Origin: Helicostylum pulchrum
Lineage: Eukaryota > Mucoromycota > Mucoromycetes > Mucorales > Mucoraceae
Length of the DNA stretch: 64,000 bases
Direction of reading: 5' to 3'
Assembly (NCBI GenBank): GCA_025677825.1
Contig: JAIXMO010000005.1
Location: forward strand, 620,001 to 684,000
Position 1 is the stretch's first letter; every line of letters begins with the position of its first letter. The position numbers and the translations under genes are program-made. Under the pieces are notes generated by a model. The model was not told the origin of the DNA, made no database searches, and saw only the letters and a program-made list of their open reading frames with translations. This document shows, one piece after another, positions 21,864 through 33,647 of this stretch.

Positions 21864-23381
21864 CTAATGAAGTTTACTTGCTAAAAGAGCAGGATTTTCA
21901 ATAAAACTCTTCCAGGTATTACTAAACTGAGCCATCGTAGCGCCATCAATGACACGATGATCAGCGGACCAACTGACGGGCATAATTTGCTTTGCCATCA
22001 TAGTCTTTGAATCCTCAGTAAATCGAGGTAATTTTCTGGCTGAACCTAAAGCGACAATAGCTGATTCATTTGACACAATAATTGGGTTGGCATAAGTACC
22101 ACCAATGGAACCAATATTGGATAAAGTAATTGTACCACCCTTCAAGTCAGAAAGAGGAATTGCTCCCTTTTTAGCCAACCCGGTCAATCTGTGAATTTCA
22201 CTAGCGATTTCAAATATTGTTTTCTGCTGTACGTTTTTAATATTGGGCACAATGAGGCCTTGTGGGGTATCCATAGCGACACCGATATTATGCACATCGC
22301 GATAGTTGATTTGAGGCACACCTGCATTTTCGGTAATTTGAGCGTTCATAATTGGGAAGAACGAGAGCGATAAAGATAAACACTTTATAAAGATGGGCAA
22401 GTACGAAATTTTCTTGAACTCGTATAAATCGGGGTTACCCGCAATATATGCGTTAAGAGCGTTCTTGTACTCGGAAGTAGAATTCAAGTCGATTTCGTCT
22501 TTGAAGCCTAATTGAGGAATCGCAAGAGATTTCGTCATGGTCTTGAACATGGCTTTTTGAATAGCATTTAAAGGAATTGACCCTTCTACATCTGCTTCTA
22601 CTGTCTTGATGACATGTTTTTTCATTTCGTAAACTATAATAGAAAAAACGTTAAATTATTATAAGCTCCTCTAGAATTTTTTTTTTGAAGTGGTACCTTT
22701 TTTCTCTAACGAGCTAGACTTGATCAAACTCAAAACGTCTCCCTTCAAGACACGTCCGTTCTTTCCAGATCCAGATAAATCCTTCACGTTCAAGCCGTAT
22801 TCATGCAACAGTCTACGAACAGCAGGTGTTTCCCACTGAGTAATATAGCTTGAGGAACCTGCAGAGGGAACTGCAGCGGGAGCTGTAGCATCAGTAGCAG
22901 TATTTACGACCTCTTCAATATCATCCTCCTCGGTTTCTATATCTACTAAAGCAGACCCCACTTTAGCAACCTGGTTAACATCATAATGGATCTTGGTGAT
23001 ATTTCCTGCATATCGAGATGAGATTTCTACTGATGCTTTGTCTGACTGCACTTCACAGATTTTATCAAATTCAGCTACCGTCTGTCCCGGTTTAACGAAC
23101 CTAAAACTCTTATTAAATTCCAAAAAAAGCGTTATATCTTTTATTTTTTTTACCATTGAACGATTTCACATTCAGTGATACCTTCACCAATATCGGCTAA
23201 TAGAAATGGTTTGATAGCACCAAAGTTATATAGAGAAGAATGAAAAGATCGAAATGACTATAAAATGATATATAAGTTACGAGAATAATTTTCTTTGATA
23301 AAGAAGCAAATATACCTTATTCAAAACAAATTTTGAATGTGGATATTTAGTTCGAACGAGACGTGAAAGTATAGGAGTCAT
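21864..23381 (-). CDS. DBT: Branched-chain alpha-keto acid dehydrogenase E2 (dihydrolipoyl transacylase)
   Basis: Core subunit of the mitochondrial BCKDH complex; it transfers branched acyl groups from E1 to CoA in Leu/Ile/Val breakdown. The N-terminus MTPILSRLVRTKYPHSKF is basic and suited to a mitochondrial presequence. The lipoyl domain has LADIGEGITECEIVQWFV (across an intron) and CEVQSDKASVEI with the lipoylated Lys. The peripheral subunit-binding domain has TPAVRRLLHEYGLNVKDL with GSGKNGRVLKGDV. The catalytic domain starts near MKKHVIKT and holds the active-site motif WSADHRVIDGATMAQF (HxxxDG). It ends at stop 21864-21866. Introns are visible near 23105-23150 and 22628-22690. GTITLSNIGSIGGTYANPII is typical of E2b rather than of the pyruvate E2. 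Confidence 0.95.
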
Positions 23382-24137
23382 ATGTATATTCAAATATATT
23401 CTTTTTTAAAAAAAAACAAAAGATAAAAGAAAAGGTGAAATACCGTGGAAAAAATAGGCAATAAGTACCGAATGCGTGGGAAAAGTATATTGCATTAGAT
23501 GGACTTTTGGACTGCCTTTTGCTCCCAACAACAATGGGTTTCCCACCCTATTTTAGATTGAGCTTTTTTGCAAGCGCTTTTTAAAAAATCAGAGGTGATA
23601 CTTTCTATTTGGCTCTGGAAAGGGTGTCCAGAAGTGATGAAGGTATTTAAGGGAGGTACTATATCCTAACCAGAGAAATTAACGAAGAAAACTGTCGGCC
23701 TGGAATGATTAATGTATTCCTGGGGTCGTCTCTGTGATATTTGACGTAGGTTCTTCCAATAATGACTAGGCGATCTTCTTTAACTGTTGCCATACATGGC
23801 GCTGCTTACCTTTTATTTTCTGTTTTTCCTGCACTATCCAATTGATCTATTTACTATACACAGTTAAAAAATAAAAGATAGAGTATGTACATCTTAGGTC
23901 AATAAAATAGGCCGTTTATTTTCTCATGCAATCTATTTAATCATTTTTATACATGATCTACATCTTGTTGCTACACTTTTGTTTCATGCAGAGTTTTTTT
24001 TGTCATACACCTAAAGCATAATCTTTTTAAAGTCCAGTTTACATGAAAAAAATAAGATAAGCTTGGAATTCTACAAGTCATATTTTATTTACAACAATAA
24101 CTCTAAATACTAAAAAAAAAAAACAATACATGTATTT
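23382..24137. other. Intergenic region between BCKDH E2 and the FYVE/RING gene
   Basis: Nothing coding recognised. The central part (23500-23800) is less AT-rich than the flanks but carries stops in all frames. It probably contains the E2 promoter and the 3' UTR of the next gene. Confidence 0.35.
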
Positions 24138-25475
24138 TTACGAGCGGAACACATGGACCAATTTCAAAATAGGCTCACGACATATTGGACATTCATTACG
24201 AGTTTCGATTAACTAGTACACAACAAAAAAAAATCAATATACACGAAAAAAAAAAAAAACTTATATCGTACTTACTTTTTTAGCGCACTCTATACACGTA
24301 GCCATATGTCCACAATCCAAAAACACACAATTTTGCTGTCTATCAAAACAAACACGACACAACAAATCCTCGTTCCCGCCCGACTCATCCTCATCGTTCC
24401 TTTTACTAGACTCCATTTCTGCTCTATGCTGATCCGCCAAGCGTACGACCAACTTGACCAGCTCAGATTTTTCAATAACGTGTGATTGTTTAACATAGTT
24501 TGCTTTTAAAATCGATTTTAATGTGCGTACCGAAAGCGAAGCGGGGTCAATTTTATTTTTAATTAAATCATGCAGTGATAAAAGATTATCGTTTGATAGC
24601 TGTGGTTGTGATGTCGGTCTGGTGGGCGGCGGTGAAGCATGACTTGAAGGAGTAGGTGATGTAGATTGTGCATGCTGTCTTCGTTGCTGTTCTTCGCGCT
24701 GCCTTCTCGCTTGCTGTTCCCGTTCTTCTCGCTGCCTTCTCGCCTGCGCCTCTTGTTCCTCTCTCTGCCTTCTCGCTTGCTCTAGCTGTTCCTCTCGCTG
24801 CCTTCTACTATGCTCTTCATGCTGCCTTGCCTGCTCCTGCCGATTACTACTCGTAGGCACCGGTGGTGGCGAGAAAATATCCTGCACTATATTAGTAAAC
24901 GAAAACGAATTACCTCCTCCTTCTTCATTATGACTTGGTTGCTTTGTTCGATGCTTTCGGTAATAGGTTTCACTTTGGTTCGATATAGGCCTTGTATTAA
25001 AAATAATGCGCACCAAGTCACTTTTCTCAATGGCGGATTTGAACGGTAAATTATAAGCATGAATGTACTCTTTCAGCGTCTTGGGTGGTAGTTTCGATAA
25101 TTCGTTCGACGTCATGTTTTGCATGTTGATTAGCTTATCACAAGTAATACAGCATCTTACTGGACTAATATTTTTTATATTGGTACACACACATAAAAAA
25201 AACTCTTTTTAAAAAAACTTACTTTTCATACCCAAACTTTTTTAAAGCATGTCTGTGATCAGAACAACTATTACAAACAACATTACCTATTAAAATATTT
25301 AAGTATACAACAAAAAGGGGGATTCTTTGTCTCTGTTTTTACCGCAGTTACGACAATGGTACTTTTGTTTGAACAAGCTGAACGATGTTCCACATTCAAA
25401 ACAGTTCTTGGTTGCGTTACTTGGCTTTAACGTAGGGATAGCAAACACTCCTCCCGGACCAAAGTGTTCTTTATT
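24138..25475 (-). CDS. FYVE-SAP-RING E3 ubiquitin ligase (RFFL/RNF34-like)
   Basis: Resembles animal rififylin/RNF34 (CARP) E3 ligases, which sit on endosomes or the plasma membrane. Exons on the minus strand give a FYVE-like zinc finger: CFECGTSFSLFKQKYHCRNC, then VVCNSCSDHRHAL and PVRCCITCDK. Then comes a SAP-like helix pair ELSKLPPKTLKEYIHAYNL, a Pro-rich and then a strongly Gln/Glu/Arg-rich repeat region (repeated ARRQREEQ, coiled coil), and a second SAP-like unit SVRTLKSILKANYVKQSHVI. A C-terminal RING follows: CRVCFD, DCGHMATCIECAKK, then CPICR after a last intron, ending LVHVFRS as in the animal proteins. The stop is at 24138-24140. The first exon is unclear: the frame at 25475 needs an upstream exon, and no convincing ATG was settled on. 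Confidence 0.85.
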
Positions 25476-25722
25476 ATTTTGAGACAGTTTTGGTTATGTA
25501 TTATTATTACTTTTTTTTTTACAACAACAACAAAAAAAAAAAAAGATAAAAAGGTAAAAAGAAAGTTATGTGTGTACAAGATGGATATATATGGGGTGTA
25601 TTCGTATGAGAACCCTCATTAAAATAAAAAACGTGCATGTGACTCTTAAATTAGCAGCCAAAAAAAAAAAGAAAAAAAAGGTTATTACCTTACATCATGC
25701 TACTGTAAATTCCCTGCAACTA
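25476..25722. other. Short gap with A/T tracts
   Basis: May contain the missing first exon of the FYVE/RING gene (minus strand) near 25600, where an ATG is present, but the link is not proven. Confidence 0.25.
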
Positions 25723-26731
25723 CTACCACTCCAACTTTGCTTGACACGTTAAACTCGGTTTTGACTTGACCTCAAAAATACCTCGCACAAGGTCCTCAAT
25801 GACCTTATCATCATCCAACGTATTTTCCACAATATCTTTACAGTAGCAAGGCGTTACTCTTCCGTACCATATTGCTCTATGTCCATTATGCGTATACACA
25901 ACTAGATTACCTGCAAACGCATGTCCTACACACATAAAATACTTTTTAAAAGAAAACCCTTTTTACAGTTCGAGGCTTCTATTTACCACCTAAATGACTT
26001 ACTAACGCCACCTGCGTCGTTGTTCCTTCTTCTTCTTTCACCGCCGCTTGCTTCAACGCATTTTGCAGCATTGGACCTACGGTGCCACACCTCCTATCCT
26101 TATTTCCATGCCCACACACCAAAATCAGACTTGAGAAGGGACACGGGTACGTCGAGAACGCCTGAAAGCACGGTTTCCCAAACACATAATCCAGCAACGC
26201 ATCTACTCTCTTTGCCGTTACGTTTGAAATAATAATGCTATCCGGCAGCAAGATGATATCTTGTGCACGGGACATGGTAGAATACGTGGACGGTAAAGAG
26301 CTGTTGGTCACGATCACACGCTGGTTTTTTTCCTCATCTGCTGCTGTTGTGGCACCAAAATAAGCTGGATGATATCTGGTTTCAAACGATCGGTGATCTA
26401 GATGCTTTCGCTTTCGGATCGCTGAAATCAGGCTCTGCGCTAGTCCGTCGTCCTCGATATGCGCTGGCCAGTCCGTCTGCCCAGTCATAATGATGATGTG
26501 GATAGCGTATGGTGGAACCGTGTTATGCAGCGGTTTTGATTGATCGATGTTGAGGTGTGTAGGTACAGCGGGATGTTGCGCACATGGTTTGATGCAACTT
26601 TGGCAATTTATCGCTATAACGGGCGATAGTTCCTTTATGTCCATAGGTGGTAAAATACTGGCTGGCGTAGCCAACTCGTTTGTACATGATGATGAATACA
26701 GTCGGTTAATACAGTTACTTAACCACTTCAT
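25723..26731 (-). CDS. AIM32: Aim32/Apd1-type thioredoxin-like ferredoxin
   Basis: Member of the sucrase/ferredoxin-like family of thioredoxin-fold [2Fe-2S] proteins. Yeast Aim32 is mitochondrial and takes part in redox control; Apd1 is cytosolic. Two exons (25987-26731; 25723-25925) give 315 aa. Landmarks: an N-terminal Cys-containing part (INCQSCIKPC), HIIIMTGQTDWPAHI, the core motif LILVCGHGNKDRRCGTVGPM with the cluster-binding Cys residues, VALVSHLGGHAFAGNLVVY joined across the intron (HxxGH), and WYGRVTPC. The first residues (KWLSNCINRLYSSS) are basic and amphipathic, favouring a mitochondrial location and hence Aim32 over Apd1; this is inferred. Confidence 0.85.
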
Positions 26732-27404
26732 TTTTTCGTTTGTTTAAAAGTGAGAGATAGAGAGAGAAAAGGTAACTCCCCCACCCCAGTAACTTTTTTT
26801 TTATAAGAAACTTAAAAAAAAAAAAAAAAAAGATGTATTATTTTTTTAGACCAATAAAATGGAGTAGACTAATTAGGACCTTTTTTCTCTCTCTCTCTGG
26901 GATCGTCTAGTTGCACGCTAAAAAAATTGATACCACTATGGTATCATATATCTCTTTATATCTTCGTTTATAGCTAGTTTACCAGAATATTTATCTTATG
27001 CGTGTTATTTCTAAAACGAGATATAGTAGATATTTAATTGGTTACAAGGAAAAAAAAAAAAACCAGTTAAAAAAATGTCTTTGCTTGCCATATTCTATAA
27101 CTCCCAAAGTGATAAAAAGTGCTTTCTTTGCCACCGGGGTAAAAGATGATGTTTCATGATCCATGCTCCGTAATCAAGGGGCTAGGATACACAAAAAAAA
27201 ATTGCAATGTTCCCCCGTTTCAAGGGGAGGAGAGAGTTGACTGATCGTCTTTTACAGAATCCTAAAACGGACGAAATCCTTCAGTAGAACAATAGCCAGT
27301 GTTGATAAACTACAACTTGGAGCACCAACTATATAAACTTGATTTCAATAGCGATCTTTTTTTTTCTTTTTTCTTTTTCTTTTTCTTCCAACGACCTCAA
27401 AAAA

Positions 27405-27712
27405 TTGGCTCAAGCGCACCACCGACCTAACTGCCGCTATATGCCTACGCTTATAAATAATGTGAGTCATCCCAGAGATACCCAAGAACGATAGAGAACC
27501 CAAACGGAAGAAGTATGTGATAGCTTGGAGATAGTAAGTGTCATATCTTTTTTCTGAAGTCAAAAGACCTTAAAAAAGAAGGCGTTTGATATCTCCAAGT
27601 TAGCACATATTTCTTCTGCTTGGGTTTTTTATCCTCTTTGGATGTCTTTGAGATGACATACACTCTCTATAAATGTAGACTTATAGCGGCGGTTAGGACG
27701 GTGGTACACTTG
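27405..27712. repeat. Head-to-head inverted pair of ~125-bp units, each ending in a T-run
   Basis: The unit on the minus strand (27540 down to 27405) and the unit on the plus strand (about 27587-27712) align over their whole length. Both carry ATCTCCAAG, then CTTGGGT/TTGGGT, GATGAC, TATAGCGGC, GTTAGG, CGGTGGT and CTTGAGCC. Each is followed at once by a T-run (minus: AATTTTTT; plus: TTTTTTT). The arms are separated by about 47 bp. Both ending in T-runs is what a pair of RNA polymerase III genes would show, but no known RNA family was recognised. Protein frames are broken in the plus unit. Confidence 0.7.
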
Positions 27713-28534
27713 AGCCTTTTTTTGTTTTTGTTTTAAGGAAAAAGCACGAAAACCCTTTTTATCTATCAAACAGTGCAACTTTTTGCCAGTGCAATATATG
27801 TAACTTCTTGCTAGTGCGATATATATGTAAATTAAAGATGAAGTTGGTAAAAAAGATGTACCCTGTATAATAAACACCCTGAGGTCTGAAAAATGATGTT
27901 TTAATATAGTACACCCTTTAAGTATAAAAAAAAAAGAACTATGCCGATCCTTTTTTTTGCGCGAATGATGTACTTAAACTGATCTATGACGTTTGATCAA
28001 GTTGAGTCGTATGACAGTATAGTACGAAAAACTAATTATATAATGCTGCAGCTAACCATTTTATGGCGCACACGTTATATAATCTTGTATTTCCCGATCT
28101 GTGATTATTTTCTGCCTTCTGAATTACCGCCATTGCCTTTATTATGGACACATAATAGATATTATGTAAATAAGTTTAATGCATAAGTATATATATAGGT
28201 AAATATACTTAAAAAAAAAAGTGCATAATATGTAAGTGAATTCTTTTTTTCTTCTTGTTAAAAGGTAATATATATATCTCAATCCGATAAAAAGGTATTT
28301 TCGTCATTAACTACAAAAAAGATATAGTTTGAGGAAAACATATATCTACTTTATCCCCTTTTATGCACAGAGCTATAAATACAAAGCAATTAGGAGAGTG
28401 CACAAACCAAGTCATTCTCCTACTTTTATTCCCCTTTCTCCCTACCGAAAAAAAAAAGAAGGCGATAGTCTCTCTTTACCCGAGTTTCTTTCTCTTGGCA
28501 AAATGCAATCGTGCATTTTACTAAAAAGAGGTGG

Positions 28535-28545
28535 CAAAAAAAAAG

Positions 28546-28581
<36 letters not shown>
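28535..28581 (+). repeat. Poly(A) tract
   Basis: A nearly pure adenine run of about 45 nt interrupted by a few G near its start. It could be a retroposed poly(A) tail or a simple homopolymer. Confidence 0.9.
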
Positions 28582-28585
<4 letters not shown>

Positions 28586-28683
28586 AAGTGTTACACACTA
28601 AACAGATTAACCTTATCTTATCACTCTATAAAATATTTTTTTTTATTGATACAAGATAATAATACAAGATAATAAGAAATAAT

Positions 28684-29986
28684 CTATTGAATATCTTCAT
28701 ATGACGGCGGAGGAGCAGTCATGAGCATGATTAGATTATTATTGTTGTGATAATGGCTTGATTTATCATCTAGTATTCGATTATGATTGTTTTTGATAGG
28801 GTATATTTTTTTCAGCCAAGAATTGGGTCTTATTGAAGAAGTGATGGAAGAAATGGATGTGGTAGATAATGCATGAGATACAGTTGTAGTTGTAGTAGTA
28901 ATAGTAGTAGTATTAGTACCAGCTGATGTAGAAGATTCGGGTTCTTGATTGTATACAGGTAAGGTTAAATAATGGTCCATTGAAGATAATAGTACGGATA
29001 TAGATGCATCCATCTGCAGATCCTTTATTGTGCCATCATTCAATAGTAACCTTATGTGAATTTGTATCCAATGGCGTACACGTATATTTGGATGAGAAGT
29101 AGATGGTCTTACTTTTAAGGTATGTTTATCTGGTACCACATAAACAATGCGTATCTCACTGCTGCCAGTATCACTTGTAGATTTGGTTAATGACAGAGCA
29201 TCATCATCATCCTGATTATTATTATTTGACGATAAGGCGATTTCATGATGCAAGATACGAGTTGTCTGTTTCGAAGGGGCTTTATACTTTTGCCTCTCTA
29301 CTAATTTCACCGATAGTTGTTCTATTGCACGTACAGCACAACGTTGGTTGAAATGAAACGAGATGGGTAGTAAAGTACCAGGTATTAATTGCCCTCTTTC
29401 TATATTGAGTGTTAATTGACCTCCAACGTCGTTTATAACATGAGTTTGAGTCACAGACTGTAATTGATTCTCTATGCTGGGCAATCGTACTAGTATAACT
29501 TGTTTTTGAGATTGCAAAACTGATTTTATGAGGAGGAATCTTGGTTTCACATGCACCTGACAGAGGAGTTTATAACGGATGTGTCCAAGTCCGCATTCAA
29601 TCGATTCTGAGAGCGCATTGGACAACAAAATCTCAAATGGGAAAGCGTGTGTACCTTTTTTGAGTAACACTGAATTTTTCGAAATAGGAATAATCGAATC
29701 TACTAAAATATGCTTATCCCAATGTTGGGAAGCTTAATATATTTACACACATTAATATTTACTTGTTTGTTTTTCTTTCTTTCTTTCTTTTTTATTTAAT
29801 ACCTTCTGGCCATAATGTCTTTGATACACCTATAAATTGTATGGTAATACTGTGTACAATACACGCATGGGTTAAATGTAATCGCACCGCTCCACGTAGT
29901 ATATTGATCGTTTGTTTATCTTTGGGTTGTCCTCTTAAGCAGACAACTGGTTCCACTAAATCAATCGAAACAGACTTGCGAAACAT
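28684..29986 (-). CDS. Alpha-arrestin (arrestin-related trafficking adaptor)
   Basis: ART-type adaptor that links plasma-membrane transporters to the Rsp5/NEDD4 ubiquitin ligase for endocytosis. Two exons (29803-29986; 28684-29732) give 410 aa. The N-terminal arrestin fold starts SIDLVEPVVCLRGQ and includes LRGAVRLHL and, after the intron, HAFPFEILLSNALSESIECG. The C-terminal arrestin fold has GTLLPISFHFNQRC and RVRHWIQIHIRLLL, followed by the LPVYNQEP block common near its end. The last residues contain APPPSYEDI, a PY motif (PPxY class) for WW domains. A Ser/Thr-rich stretch separates fold and PY motif. Short for the family, with a single terminal PY plus the LPVY site. Confidence 0.88.
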
Positions 29987-30359
29987 TGAACGGGGATTTT
30001 TATATAAAAAAAGAAAGGAAAATAACTAAAAGAAAAAGAGAAATGCAGAAATGCAAAAAAGAGAGAGGAAATTATATACTCTGTATGATTACGCTTGTTC
30101 TGCAAAAAACCTCCTTTATTTTATCTTTCCAATTGGCCACTCAAAAAGAAAAAGAACTCCGTCATACCTTTTTTTTTTTTTTTTAACTCGGGTCTAAAAA
30201 GGTAAGACTATAAAAAAAAAAAATAAGATCCAAATAGCCCTCTTTTTTTTTTCTTTATCCTTTTTTTTTCTTCTTCTTTTCTCCTTCTCTTTTTTATATA
30301 CCACTTTCTTATATATAGTATATATACAAACTGTATACACACACAAATATAAACCCATC

Positions 30360-32184
30360 ATGCTTCATCTTATAAACCAAAGATACGATATTGTTACAAC
30401 TACACCCGACCGGTCAGTACCATCTAGTCCGTCACTTTCACCAGCAGTTGTGACTCATACAGTTGCCACAAGTAGCAAACCACAACGTAACTCATGGAGT
30501 GCATCTTCAGTTGATTTAACAGAACTCTCTAAACTACTAGCCAATAATGAAAACAACAACAGTGGTAGTACGCCCACAACGACGCCAAAAAAGAACGCTA
30601 ACGCCCGCCCTCGTTCACAGCTGTTTCAATCCTCCAAACCTCCTTCTCCTACACTTTCTACGTCATCTGCAGAACCCACTTTTTGTACAAATTCCAATGC
30701 GGTACCCATCCTTCTCACTACATCACAACAACAACCCCGCCCCATTTTATCTCACCGACCCGCTAGTACGTGTTCCACTCCCTCTCAATTTGTTTTCAAA
30801 AAACCCGAGTATGATGAACGGTACCACCAAACACACTTCCACAGGCAATCTTCTTCGCAATCATTACACCATCCTAATAGTGACCGCAAAGATCTATTTT
30901 TGGCTTGGTCTGATTTACGCAGATTCTTTGTAAACACGCAACAACAACAACAGTATACTCCCTCTTCTCCTACTGGCTCTACTCATTCTCATGAAGAATC
31001 CAATCCTACTAAACCTGGCACCTTTGCTAATCAATTCAGGCAAGACATTGGTGGTAAATACGGCACCTGGGGTAAGTTAATATCTGTACATGTATATATA
31101 GAACAACGCACGCTAAATAAAAATAATTTAGGTCGGTATATTGGAAAAGGAGCTGGAGGATCGGTAAGATTGATAAGACGCTCAGCCGATCAAAAGACAT
31201 TTGCAGTAAAGCAATTTCGAAAGAGATTAGTTCAAGAGAGTGAAAAAGAGTACATTAAAAAAGTCACTGCTGAATTCTGTATTGGATCCACGCTTCACCA
31301 CCCCAACATTATTGAAACCCTTGACATCATACAAGAGGGAACCAGCTACTTTGAGATCATGGAGTACGCACCAAACGATCTTTTCAACGTCGTCATGAGC
31401 GGTATGATGTCGCGTGAAGAAGTCGCTTGCTGTTGGCGTCAACTGTTAAACGGTCTAGAGTACTTGCAGTCAATGGGAATCGCTCACCGTGATATCAAAT
31501 TAGATAATCTCGTTCTGGATCATTTCGGTATATTGAAAATCATCGATTTCGGTTGTTCTACTGTATATAAATATCCTTTTGAAGATAACATTACACAAAC
31601 TAAAGGTATATTAATTACTACTCCTCCTTTGCATCTCTCCATATACTTATATTTAACTTGTAATAGGCGTTTATGGTTCCGATCCTTACATTGCTCCTGA
31701 ACAATACACTCAACCTACATACGATCCTCGTCTTTCCGACGTCTGGTCCTGCGGTATTGTTTTCCTTTGTATGACCATTCGAAGATTCCCTTGGAGAATA
31801 CCTAGACAAACCGACCCCTCTTTCCGTGCCTTTGCTACCAACCATAACCAACAACAGTTTAGGCTTTTAAAATTGTTACCTCGTGAAGCCAGACCCGTCA
31901 TGGCTGGTATTCTCGATATCGATCCCACCAGAAGGTCGACGTTGGCTACTGTTTTAGCTGATAAGTGGGTACAGCAAATCGATCTGTGTCATATTCATGA
32001 ACCAGGTACCAGGCACGTTCATCATGTATTGACCGCTCCTGCCTCCACCGGGGGTCGTGATAACTTGGTCGTCGTCACTCCAGAACCTCCTGGCGTCGTA
32101 GCTGAAAAAGAAAAAAGAAAGCGTCTCAGTAGACCTGCTTCTCCTTCAATTATACCTCAAGCTGCAAAAAACACTTCGGCTTAA
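30360..32184 (+). CDS. Hal4/Sat4-type serine/threonine protein kinase
   Basis: Fungal-specific Npr1/Hal5-group kinase; yeast relatives regulate potassium transporters and nutrient permease stability. Three exons (30360-31071, 31132-31605, 31667-32184) give 567 aa. The first about 235 residues are Ser/Pro/Gln-rich and disordered. The kinase domain begins near residue 238 with [14 protein letters not shown], continues with FAVKQF (catalytic Lys), [12 protein letters not shown] (catalytic loop), KIIDFGCS (DFG) and, across the last intron, [13 protein letters not shown] (APE). The group-typical [12 protein letters not shown] and IDPTRRSTL follow, and [11 protein letters not shown] matches the Sat4-like end. 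The tail is basic, ending [15 protein letters not shown]. All catalytic residues are present. Confidence 0.92.
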
Positions 32185-33053
32185 AAAAGAACAACTACAA
32201 CAACAAAAAACGATAGATTTATAAATATAAAAAAAAAGGCACACTATCCAAAAAAGTGTTATTTTTATACATATTTTTTTTTAGCACTAAAAAAAAATAT
32301 TTCTCTCTCTTTCTCATTTTATATATTAACACTTTTTTCTCTCTTTTTATAAATATATTGTCTTTTTTTCTTTTTTTTAAAAGAAAAAAAAAAAGTAAAA
32401 CCCTTTCTCCCCCCTCTTCTTCATGTGCAAACAAATAAAAGACCCAGTCTACTAGTTTGCATTTATATGAAATCGTTACCTTCTTTATTTAGTAATTGTC
32501 AAAACACAAGTTTTTTTTTTTTTCAACGCCGCGTACAAAAAAGATTCCTACAGAACAAATCGTAAACAATTACTCTTTTTAATTATAGTGTCACCCATTC
32601 AGTGGCAAAAATGATTTTAATGAAATGTGCGCCCCTAGAAGAAAAAAAAAAACTTTCCCAAATGGAGACAGAAATGAACCTCGGCCTCGGTAAGCGAGAG
32701 AGTTTCCAATTTAGCACTGAAAGAGACCTAAGCTTTATTCGGTGTTAAGGGCTATTTTTACGGGGGGGGGGATTGCTAAAGACGTACATAACAATAACAA
32801 GTGTTTTGAAACAAAATGAGAGAGCTTAAAAAAAAGGCTCCATTTTTAAATTGCAAGAGTAGTAATTGATGAGTATCCCTCGCCAATTGCAGTTGAGTAG
32901 CACTCTCTCTCCCTCCAATAACCCTTTTTTTGTGCACACACACATAATACCTATCCTTATTACTATACATTCCGTGGCCTGGCATCATTTATATATCTTT
33001 TTTTTTTTTGCTCTCTTTCTTTTTTTCTTCTTTTTTTTCCCTTTTACATTAAT
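32185..33053. other. Intergenic region, pyrimidine-rich
   Basis: No gene seen. Long T/C tracts and a T8/A11 inverted pair near 32361-32395 lie downstream of the kinase. A G-run of nine near 32762 stands out. The last 60 bp are a pyrimidine tract leading to the tropomyosin ATG. Confidence 0.4.
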
Positions 33054-33543
33054 ATGGAAAAATTCAAGGAGGTAAATAACATAAAACAAAATAACACCAA
33101 ACCATAAAACTAAAACAAACCCAAAATAAAGAAACTTGCTTTACTTCGTGCAGAAACAGAAGCCGCAAGATCTCGTTCAGAAATACTCAAGGACCAAATC
33201 CAAACCTCTGAAAGTGGCCTCGCCTCAAAACACCATGCAATTACCTCTATAAACACTCGACTTACGTGTATGCAAGTAAAACTGGATCAAGTAGAAACCG
33301 AACTTCAAACCAACAGTACACAGTAAGTTTCTTATGTGTGTGTACACGCGTTTGCAGTTTTGTTTCTAATATTTTTACAGCTTCAATGATGCAGATACAA
33401 AGGCTCAAAAAGCTAAATATTCGATCACAAAATTCGAACAAGACTTAAATGATAAACAAGAATCCCATGAACTCCTTTATCAAAAACACAAGGACACAGA
33501 GGCTCAATTAGATGACTTGGCTCGTCAATTGGACGAATTATAA
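33054..33543 (+). CDS. Tropomyosin (fungal short form)
   Basis: Actin-filament-binding coiled coil that stabilises formin-made cables and the contractile ring. Three exons (33054-33071, 33132-33322, 33381-33543) give 123 aa; the first codes for only six residues, MEKFKE. It reads on as KLALLRAETEAARSRSE, with clear heptads throughout and ending LDDLARQLDEL, like other tropomyosin C-termini. Yeast and fission-yeast forms are 161-199 aa, so this one would span about three actin subunits instead of four. The N-terminal MEKxKE start is the family's overlap end. A second product by alternative splicing cannot be excluded. Confidence 0.8.
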
Positions 33544-33647
33544 TTTTTTATATAAATAAATTACTTTTCTATACTACTACTAATACTACTACTACTATTA
33601 CTACTACTACTATTGTTCTTTTGATCTTGCAACATTTCTGAACGTAT

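Larger units (their letters stand above)
26732..28683. other. Long intergenic region with inverted repeats and poly(A)
   Basis: About 1.95 kb without a supported protein gene. It contains the inverted pair at 27405-27712 and an A-tract of some 45 bases near 28535-28581, listed separately. Around 27145-27165 the sequence AGATGATGTTTCATGATCC looks faintly like a C/D snoRNA C box, but no matching D box and terminal stem were established. Confidence 0.4.

Noticed and set aside
27140..27260. Possible C/D box snoRNA
   Set aside because: A C-box-like AGATGATG exists but no convincing D box with terminal stem at the expected distance.
27345..27563. 72-codon minus frame overlapping the inverted pair
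   Set aside because: The partner unit has stops in the equivalent frame, and the frame ends in a Lys/Arg run from a T-tract; non-coding structure explains it better.
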